Shown here one piece after another: positions 31,452-43,042 of a DNA stretch of 64,000 nt (its first letter is position 1; each line of letters opens with the position of its first letter). The DNA comes from Galdieria partita. Lineage: Eukaryota > Rhodophyta > Bangiophyceae > Galdieriales > Galdieriaceae. The stretch covers positions 124,001 through 188,000 of the forward strand of contig BQMJ01000043.1 of NCBI GenBank assembly GCA_025991245.1, in the 5' to 3' direction. The notes under the pieces are model-generated. The model was not told the DNA's origin and did no database searches. It saw only the letters and a program-made list of their open reading frames with translations. The translations under genes and the position numbers were made by a program.

Positions 31452-33059
31452 ATGGTTCTTTCGAGAAGGTCCTTCGTTCGTAGGGCTTCCTTTTCGGAAT
31501 GTTCTCTAGACTGCAATGAGATAGATAAAAGCCTCAACGTGGACTGTGAAAAGAGCCCTGGAGCTGCATCTTGGACTTCTATTCGAAGTTGCCCTACTCA
31601 AGCGATAACGTCGTATCCTTCTCCCAACTCTCGGTTTGACTTGATTTCTGAAAATACTTCTTTGAGGGATGAAGATGCAAAAAGGTGCGTCAAAGTGAAC
31701 AAGTGCAACAAAAACAAAAACATATCTGATTATCTTTAAAACTTTTTGACTCTTCTAGAACTCCAGCAAATGGATACAGATCGCATCTAAAAGACTCAGT
31801 TCCTCCAACAGCGATATCGCAGAAACGAGTTGGAAGGAGACTTTTTACAGATGAAGAGTGTGAAGACCACATTGAAAGATTGGACCAAACTGATGATTCA
31901 CTTTGTCACTTTCCAACAACGGTGTCTTTCATGGTGACTCCAGGAAGTCTACATGAAAAATTTTCAGTATTTGTCGGGGACCTTGGTGGAGATATCAACG
32001 AAGATATTCTATTGGATGTGTTTTCCCGTTTTGGAAAAGTGACAGCAGTTGATTTGAAAAGAGACAAATACACTGGAGAACTTCTTGGATATGCATTTGT
32101 GTACTTTGTTCACGAGGAAGACGCCCAAAGAGCTATACAATTGGGCAACGGAATGTCTCTTATGAACCGTAAAATAAGAACTGGATGTCCTCAGAGGAAT
32201 GCTACACTACATGTGCCACAAATGGATCCGGAAATAAATGACGAAGAAATCAAGACCACGTTCAGAAAATATGGTGAACTTGTGGAAGAAGAAACCTATT
32301 TCATTCGTCGATGCTATGGCTACATTCGCTTCCAATCTAGGGAAGACGCAGAGAGAGCCAAGCAACATCTGCATGGTGCAATGATTGGAAACTTTAAAAT
32401 GCGAGTTGAATGGGCCAATACTGAATTGCTTCGACACGCAATCCAGTTTCATTTCGAAATAGAGAAAAGTAACTTGATCACCGTCGAAAGCATCAGAGCC
32501 AGAATGAATCGCTTTGGAACAGTTACGAAAATCGAAATATTCTCGGATGAGCATGGCCGAAAAACGGGTCTTGGACGAGTGTTTTTCACTTCGGATAAGG
32601 AAGTAAGAGCCAAAATAACTTTTAAGAACTTCGCTATGTCGATGAGCTGATTACATGTGTTAGGGCGAACTTGCTGCCTCCAAAGCTGTAAAATTTGTTA
32701 AATACATATCTGGAGCCAAGGTCTGGTGCACATTTCTAAAGGTAGTGGTTCCAAAAGAAACTTTGAGCAGGGGAACTACCAATGAAAATTATGCCAGCGC
32801 TGCAGAAAGACAGCCCATCACAAATCAAAGTAAATGCAACGCTTACGCAGCATACTTTGAAACTCCTACATTTAATCCGATCGCCAATGATGCAAATATT
32901 CCTACTTGTGTAGCTGCCTCTCCTAGTCTTCCACTTACTCTACAGTATTCCACAATGTCCTCACAATTTGTACCTTACTGGCTGCCAGTGCGATATCCCG
33001 CCTCCACCATACCCTATTTCATCTTTGATAACAATGGTGGCTCTTATTCATTTACTTGA
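31452..33059 (+). CDS. Three-RRM RNA-binding protein
   Basis: Exons 31452-31684, 31759-32602 and 32664-33059; 490 aa (530 if ATG 31332 is used). Three RNA-recognition motifs are visible. RRM1 has FSVFVGDLGGDI (RNP2) and GYAFVYFV (RNP1). RRM2 has ATLHVPQMDP and CYGYIRF. RRM3 is more degenerate, with FHFEIEKSNLIT and GLGRVFFTS, the latter split from GELAASKAVKFVKYI by the last intron. The Pro/Ser/Tyr-rich tail ends NNGGSYSFT. Organisation resembles TIA-1/PUB1/Nam8-type splicing and mRNA-stability factors. The N-terminal 120 residues are Ser/Arg-rich. Orthology is not settled. Confidence 0.85.
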
Positions 33060-33176
33060 CACAAACTTTAACTTGGAAACTCGGAAACATCTATTTGAAA
33101 AATGGCTTACGAATTAAACTTTACTTTTTGCGTTGCATACACTGTTCACACAATTCAATCTTACAAAATCAACCAA

Positions 33177-34504
33177 TCAGTCTTTCGCATCAATCACACC
33201 ACCAGATGAGACCTCAAAGGTCGCTTCATTTTCCGCTAGCATCGGCGAATCGTAGATTTTTGCAACTCTCTGTTCACCTCTTCCTTTGCGAAGCATAATT
33301 CTTGTAGTACTGGCATGAGCAATAACGTGACCTCCCACTGGTTTTTTGGGATCTGCAACAAACATACCAGCGGATCCATCAGGCGTTGACATCACCTTTT
33401 TGCAACAATCAAATGATCACACACGAAAAGATCACCTGTTTCCATACCTGATTGGTTATAAAAACTGCCACATTGAACTGCTCTGATAACTTCAAAAGCT
33501 GTGACATAAACCTGGAGTTTCAATTTACTAATTTGACAACATTTCATGGAATTGGTTTGACCTGTTTAGTTTTTGTTGTCTCTCGCTCAGTTCTCCTCTA
33601 CCTGAATAGTCAACTCTGAATAATGCAGTGGCAGAGTCAACAATGAGCAGTCCAAAGGTCTCTTCAACCATTTTGGCAGCAATATGTACAAGTAGTTCAA
33701 TCTATGTAATTTGCAATTTCTTAATCATTTCTACAAAACAACATTTCCTTCACAAGTACCTGATGCTCCGAGGTGTATGCTCTGGCTACCAGTATGTTAT
33801 CCAATACCTCTTCAGGATCAAGTTCAAACCTTTCTGCTATCTCGACTATTCTTTCAGGTCGAAAACAATTTTCTGTATCGATATAAGCCACCCTTCCTTC
33901 AGCTCCATTGGTAATCTTTGGTAACTGTGCACTGACACAAAGTGTATGTGCCAACTGAGTCTTTCCACTTCGAAACTCTCCAAATACTTCTGTGATACTA
34001 CTAGTCTCAATACCACCACCAAGAAGCTCATCCAAAGCAGAAGAACCAGTTGTGATATGAATCAAATTTTTACGGCGTTCTCGAACTTCCAAACCGGATA
34101 TGAATGAGGAATTGGAAATCTATATTCAAGTATCATCAATACTGAACGTCAAAACAAGAAATCTTTCCACTTACCTTGTATGCACATTCTCGAATTTTAT
34201 CTACCTTGGCTTCACTCAATCCTTTGACCGCAAGTAAATTCTTTTTGGTCGTCATAATAATAGAGCTGATGGTGTGAAAACCTGTTTCTTTCAGCCTGAG
34301 AAATCCAAATATGGTTTATTCGAAGTTTCATATTTTTCTCAACTTCACAAACTTTTTAATGTCAGAAGCGTTAATACCCAGAGTAGTGAGCTTTTCAATC
34401 TCCTCATAAAAATTGTTGCCGGGGTTGTAGTCTTCATTCAACGTACTTTGTAACGTACTTTCCGTCTCTGATGCTTTGATGGATATTTCCATCGAGCGAC
34501 TCAT
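33177..34504 (-). CDS. DMC1: DMC1 meiotic recombinase
   Basis: Six exons: 34504-34353, 34295-34175, 34119-33760, 33701-33562, 33511-33448 and 33395-33177; 351 aa. An N-terminal helix-hairpin-helix has [19 protein letters not shown] and [15 protein letters not shown]. Walker A is [13 protein letters not shown], then [32 protein letters not shown] (Walker B), [10 protein letters not shown] and [20 protein letters not shown]. The C-terminal block [18 protein letters not shown] with a GG..DAKD ending is characteristic of DMC1 rather than RAD51. All introns are 50-58 nt with GT-AG ends, and all phases close. The family forms filaments on single-stranded DNA for strand invasion in meiosis. Confidence 0.93.
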
Positions 34505-34651
34505 ATTTTTAGTAACTCGGAAATGAAACAACAAGAAATGGCATTGCACTATCGCACATCGAAGCAACTCTACATTGTAATGCTTCAGCGCGCCAAACTC
34601 TTTGATAGCATTTTTCCTTTAAAATTCATGTTTCAAACACAAAAAGTCTCC

Positions 34652-36187
34652 TCAGTTCCATCGTGGCAACCATCGTCTTCTTTGATGTTGCTTCGTCGAC
34701 AAAGGGATGCAGTAGATCCAAGGAGCCCAATACAAAAAAGCTGCCAGTTCCAGGACTATAATCTAAAAAAAAGAGACTCACAGTTCAATTTCATACAAAT
34801 CAACTTAATATTTCTTCTTTCTTACCATGGATACCACCCATTTTTGTCCTCGCTTTGGAAATGAATCTACCATAAGGGCAGTTAAAAGCTCAGCATATAA
34901 AAGTCCTGGAATATAATGATAAAGAAAAGCGGATCGATCCACAGCTATATAGGGGAGCAAGTTTAGTGAATAAGCTAAAAGTAGAAACATCCCTTTTGAT
35001 AGCAACCTAGCCAGCTCAACATCGTTTGAAATCAAATAACGATATCGACAGTAGAAAATCAAACAGAAGAAAAACGACAGTGCAAATAATATACAAACGT
35101 ACATGATGGTTGGATTGCCAATCAAATAAATTTGTCTACTTTGGTCGTTATCCAACTCTTCTACATAATAAAGCAGTCCTCTAAGGTTTAGAGGCCATTC
35201 ATACCACTTTGACTCCCACGGATGTCTTTCCTTGATTGCACTATTCGCTCGTAGCATTTCTTTGTTCAAGTACAGAAAATTCTTCCAAAACGATTCGGGA
35301 GTAAACATTGGATCGTAATAAGGACTTCCCTTTAAGCTTTTCTGAAATTCCACAGACATAAAGGCATCTCCACTACCACTCAACGGCAAAATCCTAAAAT
35401 GGATATAGAAAGGAATTATATAAGTGACAAGACCCGCAAGGCCAGCCAGTGCACATTCCCACAAGTCTAAAGGTCTCGACATGAGAAAGAGACCAAAAAA
35501 AGAAGCAACTGCTATTGCTCCAGGAGTAGCAAGAGCCGTCCATTTGATACTTATTGCGAATCCTGATAATATTCCAGTTGTTATTAGCCAAAATATACGA
35601 GACCAAGTTTTAGGGTGTGAATTCCACAACATGAAGGCACTCAGTAAAGACAATATACAAAAAAATTGTAACTGAGAGTCAACAAGTATCAGACGTGATT
35701 CGATCAAGGACATAAAGTCGAACAGGACAAGAGAAGAACCGAGGATAGAGCTTTCCAATGAGAGACCAAAAACTCGACAGAGCAAATACATAAAAGGGAC
35801 ACTCAACGTTCCAAATAGTCCTGAAACAGAACGTAAAACGTAAAACTTTGTTTCACCATATTCGGCGCCTATAGCGTCAAAGAGAAACCCAGGTTTGAAC
35901 TTTCCAAGTATACCACCCAAATATAAAAGAAGCTTTCCAAGAGGAGGATGAATATCAAAAAAGTATTCCCCAGTGAAGTACCAAGTAACAAACTTTCCAA
36001 AGTGAAACTCATCAAATACTACAGCGGGTGGTTCATTCAATCGGAAGAACCGTGTGATAAACGACAGCAGCGTCAATAATAGCAGAAGAATGGCGTCCTT
36101 TTTGTTAAAGTCTTCATGTTGTAAGTGAGAAGCTATTCTAGAAACACTTTTAGGTTTTTGGCGGTTAGCTTTATGAGGTGATTCCAT
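34652..36187 (-). CDS. Protein O-mannosyltransferase, short form without MIR domains
   Basis: Exons 36187-34826 and 34762-34652; about 490 aa from ATG 36187 (the longer frame begins at TTG). GT39/PMT signatures: RLNEPPAVVFDEFHFGKFVT (with the acidic pair for Dol-P-Man chemistry), DIHPPLGKLLLYLGG, about 10 transmembrane helices and LLPYIAVDRSAFLYHYIPGL. The last exon adds a helix and the C-terminal W-LP-W motif (RRRWLPRWN). The enzyme transfers mannose from dolichol-P-mannose to Ser/Thr in the ER. Fungal and animal PMTs are about 750 aa with a luminal MIR block between helices; here that loop is only about 100 residues, as in bacterial PMTs. Confidence 0.9.
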
Positions 36188-36484
36188 GGAAGGTTGAACA
36201 ATCTGATTGGACCACAATCTAAGATCGAACGAAGCAGTCAATGATGCCTATTTATTGCCTTCAACGATGAGAATACTTTGTGAAATTTTTACATTTTCTG
36301 TAAAGACTGAGGAAACCATATATAAACATAAAGCTAGAAAAGAATTGCAACTTTTCATGAAATCATTTGTTACTATTAAAATTCTTCTCGAACCATTGGA
36401 TATAGGCTACTTGAATATTTCACTAGTTATGATATAACAGTCAGTTTATATTTTCTCACAACTGTAGAATTGAGGGTATATAAT
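36188..36484. other. 297-bp intergenic spacer between PMT and DP
   Basis: AT-rich, no supported gene. It should contain the PMT promoter and the DP 3' UTR (both genes on the minus strand). Confidence 0.5.
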
Positions 36485-37462
36485 TTAGGTATCATCTGTC
36501 AAGTATATCAAATGGCTATTAAACATATTATTATCTACAAAGTTTTTCGATAGTATATTTGAAAAGGAAGAATGTTGAGTCGGTTGATTCATTTGTTCAT
36601 CTAGCTGATTAGAAGTGGAAGAATCTGGTTGTTTCTCAGAAAGCGATAAATGGGTCGGTCCATCTATTCGATCGTTGAAGTTAGCACTTCGAAATACTCC
36701 TTGCAGAATAACTTGGTCGTCGTATATTTCAAAAGGTCTATTAAAGGTAAACAAAACTTCTTCTGCATTTTCTTCCATTTCGACATCGATGGAAGTGTCT
36801 GTACTAGTAGAAACAATTATAAAAGGTAAATGGATACAACTCTCAGGGTGAACTTCTCCGATTGAACTCGAAGCATTTCGCGTTAACATCGCTTCGACAG
36901 CTCTTCTTTGAGCTTCCAACTCCTCTAATTTTTGACGCTTTTGTCGCAACTCTTCGTTCTTAGACTTCAACTTCTCTTCAAGTTCCTTTAGAAACTCGGA
37001 ACTATCGAAAGAAACTCCTCTCCATAAAATATCCTTCTTTTGCTTCTCTATCATTCCCATTGCCATAAGAACATTTAATGCATCGTAAACTCTTCTTCGG
37101 ACATTCTTTTCGTTATAAAAACGGTCTGTGGGGTCGCTAATGGTTGGGTCAAGTACCTCTTTCACAAGTTCGTCTGCAACTTGGTTATATGTCGTTCGTT
37201 TCTTTTCCTCTACCTTTTTCCTCACTCGAATAGCAAATGAACGTAAACCCTTTTCACTTTTTTCGTGAGAGCTGGGCCTTCTTTTCCTAGAAATGGTCAA
37301 CGAACTTCATATACGGAGTAACAACCTCAAAACCAACCTCTGTCTTCTTTCGTTTCCGGAAGATCCATCTATCAAGCCTAGATCTTCTTGAGATATCTGT
37401 TTGGTGTCCTGTTTCAGTTCATTCGCATTCTGTCTCGTAGCAGTTTCAGTTCGTTTAGGCAT
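36485..37462 (-). CDS. Transcription factor DP (E2F dimerisation partner)
   Basis: Exons 37462-37338 and 37286-36485 (51-nt intron); 308 aa. The winged-helix DNA-binding domain at about residues 50-130 carries the invariant NVRRRVYDALNVLMAMGMI (DP signature). A dimerisation coiled coil follows (LKSKNEELRQKRQKLEELEA), and then the DP marked-box region with HLPFIIVSTSTDTSIDVEME and VLFTFNRPFEIYDD. DP pairs with E2F to control G1/S genes. The second exon alone lacks an ATG and needs the MPKRTETATRQNA exon. Divergent from the adenylate kinase gene, 82 bp between ATGs. Confidence 0.93.
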
Positions 37463-37544
37463 CCCTCAACGGCACAAATCAATCAATCATCCACAAAATG
37501 GCATTTCAAATGTGAGCAAACTGTGAATCCAAAAGTGGATTGCG

Positions 37545-39947
37545 ATGGACTGTTATTCGACGACATCTTTTGTTTCCTTGCTTGAATTTCGAACAAGCCA
37601 TAAAAGAACAAATATTGAAACAAGACACTGTTATAAAACTCATTTTCTAGGGAAAGAAAGAACTGACCAACGTGTATTTCGGAATTCTATCAAGAGCATA
37701 TTCTTCCACTGCTCTCGTTGCCACGGTCAGTCTACGACACGAGCTTGTGCAGAAACTTTTTCCGTCTCGACAGAGGAGCCTCAACTGAGAACTTATCCTT
37801 TGCGAATAATAATAGCTGGAGCACCTGCTTCTGGAAAGGGTACTCAGTGCAAAAAGATCGCAGAACGTTACGGCGTCGTTCACTTATCAACGGGAGATAT
37901 GTTACGAGAAGCGATTCAGAATGGAACTGAATTGGGAAAGACTGCTAAACAATATATGGATTCGGGACGTTTGGTATGTCACTTTCATTGAATCTAGTCT
38001 ATGGTTTACGTTGTCACAGGTGCCGGATGATTTGGTTATCGATATGTTGAAAAGACGTTTAAAGGAGGAAGACTGTACGAAACGTGGTTGGCTTTTGGAC
38101 GGTTTTCCACGTACGGCTTCTCAAGCACAAGCTCTTCTTGAAGCAAAGTGAGTTGTATTCTTTTGTTGTTATTTTGAGTTTTATTTTTGGAAAGAATTGA
38201 CCCTGACTTGGTCCTTGTTTTGGATGTTCCTGAAAACGAGCTTATTCAAAGAGTTGTAGGAAGGAGACTTGATCCTATAACTGGCCGTATTTATCATCTT
38301 CAGTATTCACCTCCTGAAGACGAACAAGTCGCTTGTCGCTTGATTCAAAGAACAGATGATACGGAAGAAAAGGTATTTTCTAGTTGCGTCACATGTGTGG
38401 ATATAACGTAAATGGTTTCTCGTAGGCTAAAATACGTTTGGAAGCCTTTCGGACTCATATCAGAGCGATAGAAGAGCAGTTTTCGCAAGTGGTTCATATT
38501 AATGGCAATCGACTTGCTGAACATGTATTTTGGGATATTGTTTGTGAAATAGACCAAGTTTTGGGCACATTTCATGAAGCAGATACTAATCTGCAACCTT
38601 TTGGTATTCTTGTTTTGGGTGTTCCTGGTAGTAATAAGACTGAATATGCTCGTCTTATTGCCAGAATGAGTAATGCTCTACTGTGTGATGTTAGTGATTT
38701 GCTCGTGAGAGCGGTCTATGACGGAGATAAGGTGATAGTGGGAAATGTTGTGAGGAGTGCCGTAGAATCTGGCGAACGTGCAAGTTTTGCTTAGGAATTC
38801 CGTGTATAACTCACTTAAATATTCAATTTAGGTTCCGGATGAGATTGTCTTGCAACTTGTCCACGAATTTTTGTCTACTCATGATGGTTACAAGAAGCGA
38901 GTGGTTTTTTGTGGTTTTCCAAGAACTCTAAGCCAAATAGAGTTTCTAAGGTAGCTTAAATTATTTTATTTGAGGACTTTCGCTGAGATGGTGCACAGAA
39001 ACTATCAATTTAGAATCGAACAAGTTTTTTTAATTGACACACCAGATGAAGTGACTTTGCCTCGATTGACTTGCCACAGTTTGCCGAAATTGCATGACAA
39101 TGGACATATAAATGGAAATCGCTGTTATTCTATTGGAAGTGAATTAGGTTGGAATGAACGAACAAGGTCAAGTTATCAAGTTGTCCGAAAACGTTTGTCA
39201 TCAGTATATAGTGACTGGGATTATATACAGTTTGCTTTTAGAGGAAGAACTCATGTTTTGTATTCTATCGACTCGTGGAATTATAATACGAAAAGAATTG
39301 AACAAGCATTACGAACTCCACCGAATCCTGTTGTTTTGAGAAAAGTAACAGATGTAACCCAAGTAGAGAGCTTGAGAGAGTACATAGAGTCAGGAATTTT
39401 ATTTGCTGAATCTCGAATGAAGCCATTATGGGACTCACAATGGAATGGTCTTATGAGTATGGAAGTGTTACGAGACGGAGACTTTGGAATTTCGGATCTC
39501 ATTTATCGATGGGATTTAGCTGTATTGGACATGGCCATATTTTATTTATATTTTTATATTCAAAGAAATCTGTTGCGTGTCATTTTAGAACGAACTGCTT
39601 TTTATGTTTCTCTTGCTCATTCCATTCCATGGGTGATAATATCAGCATTCTATGGAATGTATCATATTCGAAGTATAGAATCTACAAGTTTTATGTTGCG
39701 TTGTATTCAAATGGCAAGTAAGATAAGTCTACCACTCGGAATTGTTGTACGTGGATTGCGATTTTCTGTTGGTTTACATTGGTTGTATATTTTATTGACG
39801 TTGTCTTCATTGTATTATACTCTCGTTACTTGGAGAAGAGCATTTATTTCTTTCGACGTGTTCTTAGGTTGTCCACGTAGAAGAAAGGGTTACTTGGTTG
39901 ACATTATTTTGAAAGTATATCGTTTGATAGTTTTGAAAAGACATTGA
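37545..39947 (+). CDS. Double adenylate kinase with membrane tail, organellar (AMK5-like first domain)
   Basis: Exons 37545-37973, 38020-38147, 38195-38372, 38426-38779, 38832-38950 and 38999-39947; 718 aa. Residues 1-85 are an organelle presequence. Domain 1 (about 85-300) is a complete adenylate kinase: [31 protein letters not shown] and [14 protein letters not shown] with a full lid, closest in style to plant plastid AMK5. Domain 2 (about 315-460) repeats the fold with a changed P-loop, GVPGSNKT, then [22 protein letters not shown] and FLIDTPDE, but without the lid/Arg set; it is probably non-catalytic. The C-terminal about 200 residues hold three or four hydrophobic helices. The fourth intron has a GC donor (GCAAGT). 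Confidence 0.88.
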
Positions 39948-40098
39948 ACTCTATTGCTGAGTAGTTTTCGTTGGAGGTTTGTGAAAGACAGTTTTAGTTA
40001 TCTTGGATAGTTTTGCTGGATTCTTTATATTGTTAACATAGTTTATCACAACACTATTGGGCATCTAAAGGGACTATAAATCCACACTTGGAAACTTC

Positions 40099-41107
40099 AT
40101 GACATTGCTTGCCTTTAAAGATTTTGGGTGGACAAAAGGGCTTTTGTCGATGGTAATCTTATTCGTGGTTCATTATTCAAGTTTCAGGAAAGAGAGTTGT
40201 TTTATACCTTCAACTAATCCCTGTCAACGTTGTCAACGCAGAAACACTTTCATACAATACCATACCAAGTTTTCGAGGAGGATAGGAGACTGTACTCGAG
40301 CAGCCTTTAGACTTGAAGAACCCAAGTCTTTCCAGTCTTTTGCTATGGATTCTCAGACTGTTTTCTCTGTTGATGCTGCGAATGTGTTGGAATTGCCTTG
40401 TGGTGCAAAAAGATTGGAAAATGCTCCTTGTGGAGACGGTGCAAACTGTCCTTTTATAAAATACCAGTGTAAAAGGTATTGTTCTACTGTATTTATTTCT
40501 GTTTCCTTTATATTCACTGGTATGGAATAGAGGTCATATTGTAAAGGCTTTAAAAGGAAGTCCCGTATGTAAAGATTGTCCTTTATGTAAGTATGAAGCA
40601 GAGGCTGAACTTTGTCCGGAACTTCGTCGAGGGTCTACCAAACCACTGTCTTTGGCAACTATGCAAAGAATAGCTTCGAGAAGAGGTGGTTTGTGTTTAT
40701 CTACTTCTTATAAAAGCGTTCGTGACAAATTTTTATGGCGTTGTAGTGAAGGACACGAGTGGTATGCATCAGGAGATAATGTAAGGCGAGGAAGTTGGTG
40801 TCCAACTTGTGCAAGGAAGACACAATCTTTAGACTTGTCCGAATTAAATGAGTTGGCAAAAGAAAAGGGTGGACGATGTCTTTCGACGATATATAAAAAT
40901 GTACACCAGAAGCTCAAATGGGAGTGTTCACAAGGCCATATATTTATGATGAATGCAAATAATATCCGAAGAAGAAGCAATTCTTCGCGTCCTCCTTCTT
41001 GGTGTCCAATCTGTGCTAATTTGAAGCGAAGTGAGAAAAGAAAGAAATCAACTGCTGTAGACAAGACATTATTTACAGCACAAAGTCCAACAAGCATTCT
41101 TTTATAA
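40099..41107 (+). CDS. Tandem zinc-ribbon protein, unknown function
   Basis: Exons 40099-40475 and 40531-41107 (55-nt intron, phase 2); 317 aa. A hydrophobic N-terminal helix (LLSMVILFVVHYSSF) may be a signal or anchor. A Cys-rich segment follows (CGAKRLENAPCGDGANC, CKDCPLC). Two tandem about 60-residue modules come next, each GGxCLSTxYKxVxxKxxWxC then GHxW/F and WCPxCA, spaced like treble-clef or zinc-ribbon domains (CSEGHEW..WCPTC; CSQGHIF..WCPIC). Such modules occur in bacteria, large DNA viruses and some algae. I do not know its role. Stop is 32 bp from the convergent GSA stop. Confidence 0.75.
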
Positions 41108-41139
41108 AGAGCAACAATACGCACAAATTTCTGTATGGA

Positions 41140-42810
41140 TCATATCTCTTTCATAACTCGTGTAAAAGCTTTCAAAGTTTCTTCAATGTCTCTTTCTGAA
41201 TGCTGCAAACTCATAAACCCTGCTTCAAATTGAGATGGAGCCAAATAGATCCCTTGTTCCAGCATAGACCGATGAAAACGTTGAAACTTTTCAAGATCAG
41301 ACTTTTTGGCATCTTCAAAGTTTTTCACTGTTCCTGAAGTAAAGAAAAACCCAAACATGGCAGACAAATGTCCTCCAGTAAACGCATGTCCAGCATTTTG
41401 TGCAATGTCAACCATACTATTCACTAATCTACTTGTAATTTGTTCCAAATATTCATAAGTGCCTGGTCTCTTCAATATCTCTAATGTTTTAATTCCAGCT
41501 GTCATAGCTAACGGATTTCCTGAAAGGGTACCAGACTAGAAAATAATCAATACAAGCAATTGTTAAAAAAAGTTCAAACTACACCTGATAAACAGGTCCA
41601 GAAGGTGCAACCATCTCCATAATATCCTTTCTCCCTCCATATGCACCGACAGGTAGTCCACCACCAATTATTTTCCCAAAAGTAGTAAGATCAGGTTGAA
41701 TATGGAAATATTCCTGAGCTCCTCCATAAGAAATACGGAATCCTGTCATCACTTCATCGAAGCATAAAAGAGCACCTTCTCTTCTAGTTAAAGAACGCAA
41801 ACCTTCCAGAAAAGGCTTGTCTGGAAGAATAAAACCAGAGTTTCCAACAACAGGTTCCAAGATAACGCCTGCAATCTGATTCTATATGGTAGAAAGAATT
41901 GATCATGTTTAATATGTGACAATAAAAGATTATCACACGTACTGGATAAGTATGAAACAAGTTTTCGACGGCTTGATAGTCATTATAAGGAGCAGTCAAT
42001 GTGTTTTCTGTAGTAGACTTGGGTACTCCCGGTGAATCTGGAAGACCAAGTGTGGCTACACCTGAACCTGCCTTTTTAATCAAATGAATCTTCTTAAAAA
42101 GACAATAGATCTAGTAGTCGATACTATACCTGAACCAAGTATGGGTCTGCATGACCATGAAAACAGCCAGCAAATTTTATGATCTTTTCTCTACCGGTAT
42201 AAGCACGCATCAATCTTAGAGCTGACATACAAGCTTCTGTTCCAGAATTGACAAATCGAACCATTTCTACTGAAGGAACAGCCTCAATAACCATACGAGC
42301 AAGAGTGTTTTCTAGTTCACAAGGAGCTCCAAAACTGGTCCCATTCTCTACTGCTTCTTGTAAGGCTTTTACAACTTCATCGTTGGCGTGACCAACTATG
42401 GATGGACCCCAAGTTCCCACATAATCAATATATTCATTGCCATCCACATCATATACCTTGGAACCCTTTACTTTTTTAAAGACGATTGGGTTTCCTCCAA
42501 CTGATCGAAAAGCACGAACAGGAGAGTTCACACCTCCTGGCATAAGTTTAACTGCTTCTTTCATAATTTCCTCCGACTTGCTAGTTTTCCTTTGTGACAA
42601 AACCGAAGAAAGAGTTGTGAATATCGTTTCATAGGTTGAACTCGTTTTGAACCAATAGTTTCTACCTATTTTATCAATACTATATTTCCCCGAATGTTTC
42701 CTTCCAAGTACTCGTTGTTTCGATGGCGATACACAAAAAGGACACTTTACAAACAACAACATTTCTCCAATTCTTTTGAATGGACATGGAGCATGCAATA
42801 ATAGTTGCAT
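41140..42810 (-). CDS. GSA: Glutamate-1-semialdehyde 2,1-aminomutase, plastid
   Basis: Exons 42810-42130, 42071-41943, 41881-41585 and 41535-41140; 500 aa. A transit peptide of about 65 residues precedes the mature protein, which starts near [23 protein letters not shown] enzyme motifs: [41 protein letters not shown] and the Schiff-base lysine in [16 protein letters not shown]. It converts glutamate-1-semialdehyde to 5-aminolevulinate, the committed C5-pathway precursor of haem, chlorophyll and phycobilins. All three introns (49-61 nt) hold frame. The gene is divergent from the POT transporter, with about 230 bp between. Confidence 0.97.
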
Positions 42811-43042
42811 TTGTTGTCAAACGGCTCTCTCTAGTTTGTATTGAAACTCTGCATTGCATTCCTCTATCGTTTGTAAAAGTAAACAAGAATCATATGGAGT
42901 GAATTTTTAGTATTGTAGATAGCTGTATTTGATAGTATTGTCACTTTATGAATGCAAACAAACACAACACATTGTTGTGATTTCATTCGTTTGTGAATTT
43001 TGCTACAATCAAAGACTGTTTTGAGCATCCAAGTTGCATGAA
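42811..43042. promoter_or_regulatory. Divergent promoter GSA aminomutase / POT transporter
   Basis: 232 bp between opposite ATGs, wider than most divergent gaps here. AT-rich, with no specific motif that I can name. Confidence 0.35.

Noticed and set aside
34523-34864. 113-codon plus-strand frame opposite the PMT last exon
   Set aside because: The minus strand encodes the conserved PMT C-terminus (RRRWLPRWN) after splicing.
38951-38974. 24-nt intron before the last adenylate kinase exon
   Set aside because: A downstream acceptor at 38997-38998 gives 48 nt in the same frame and size class.
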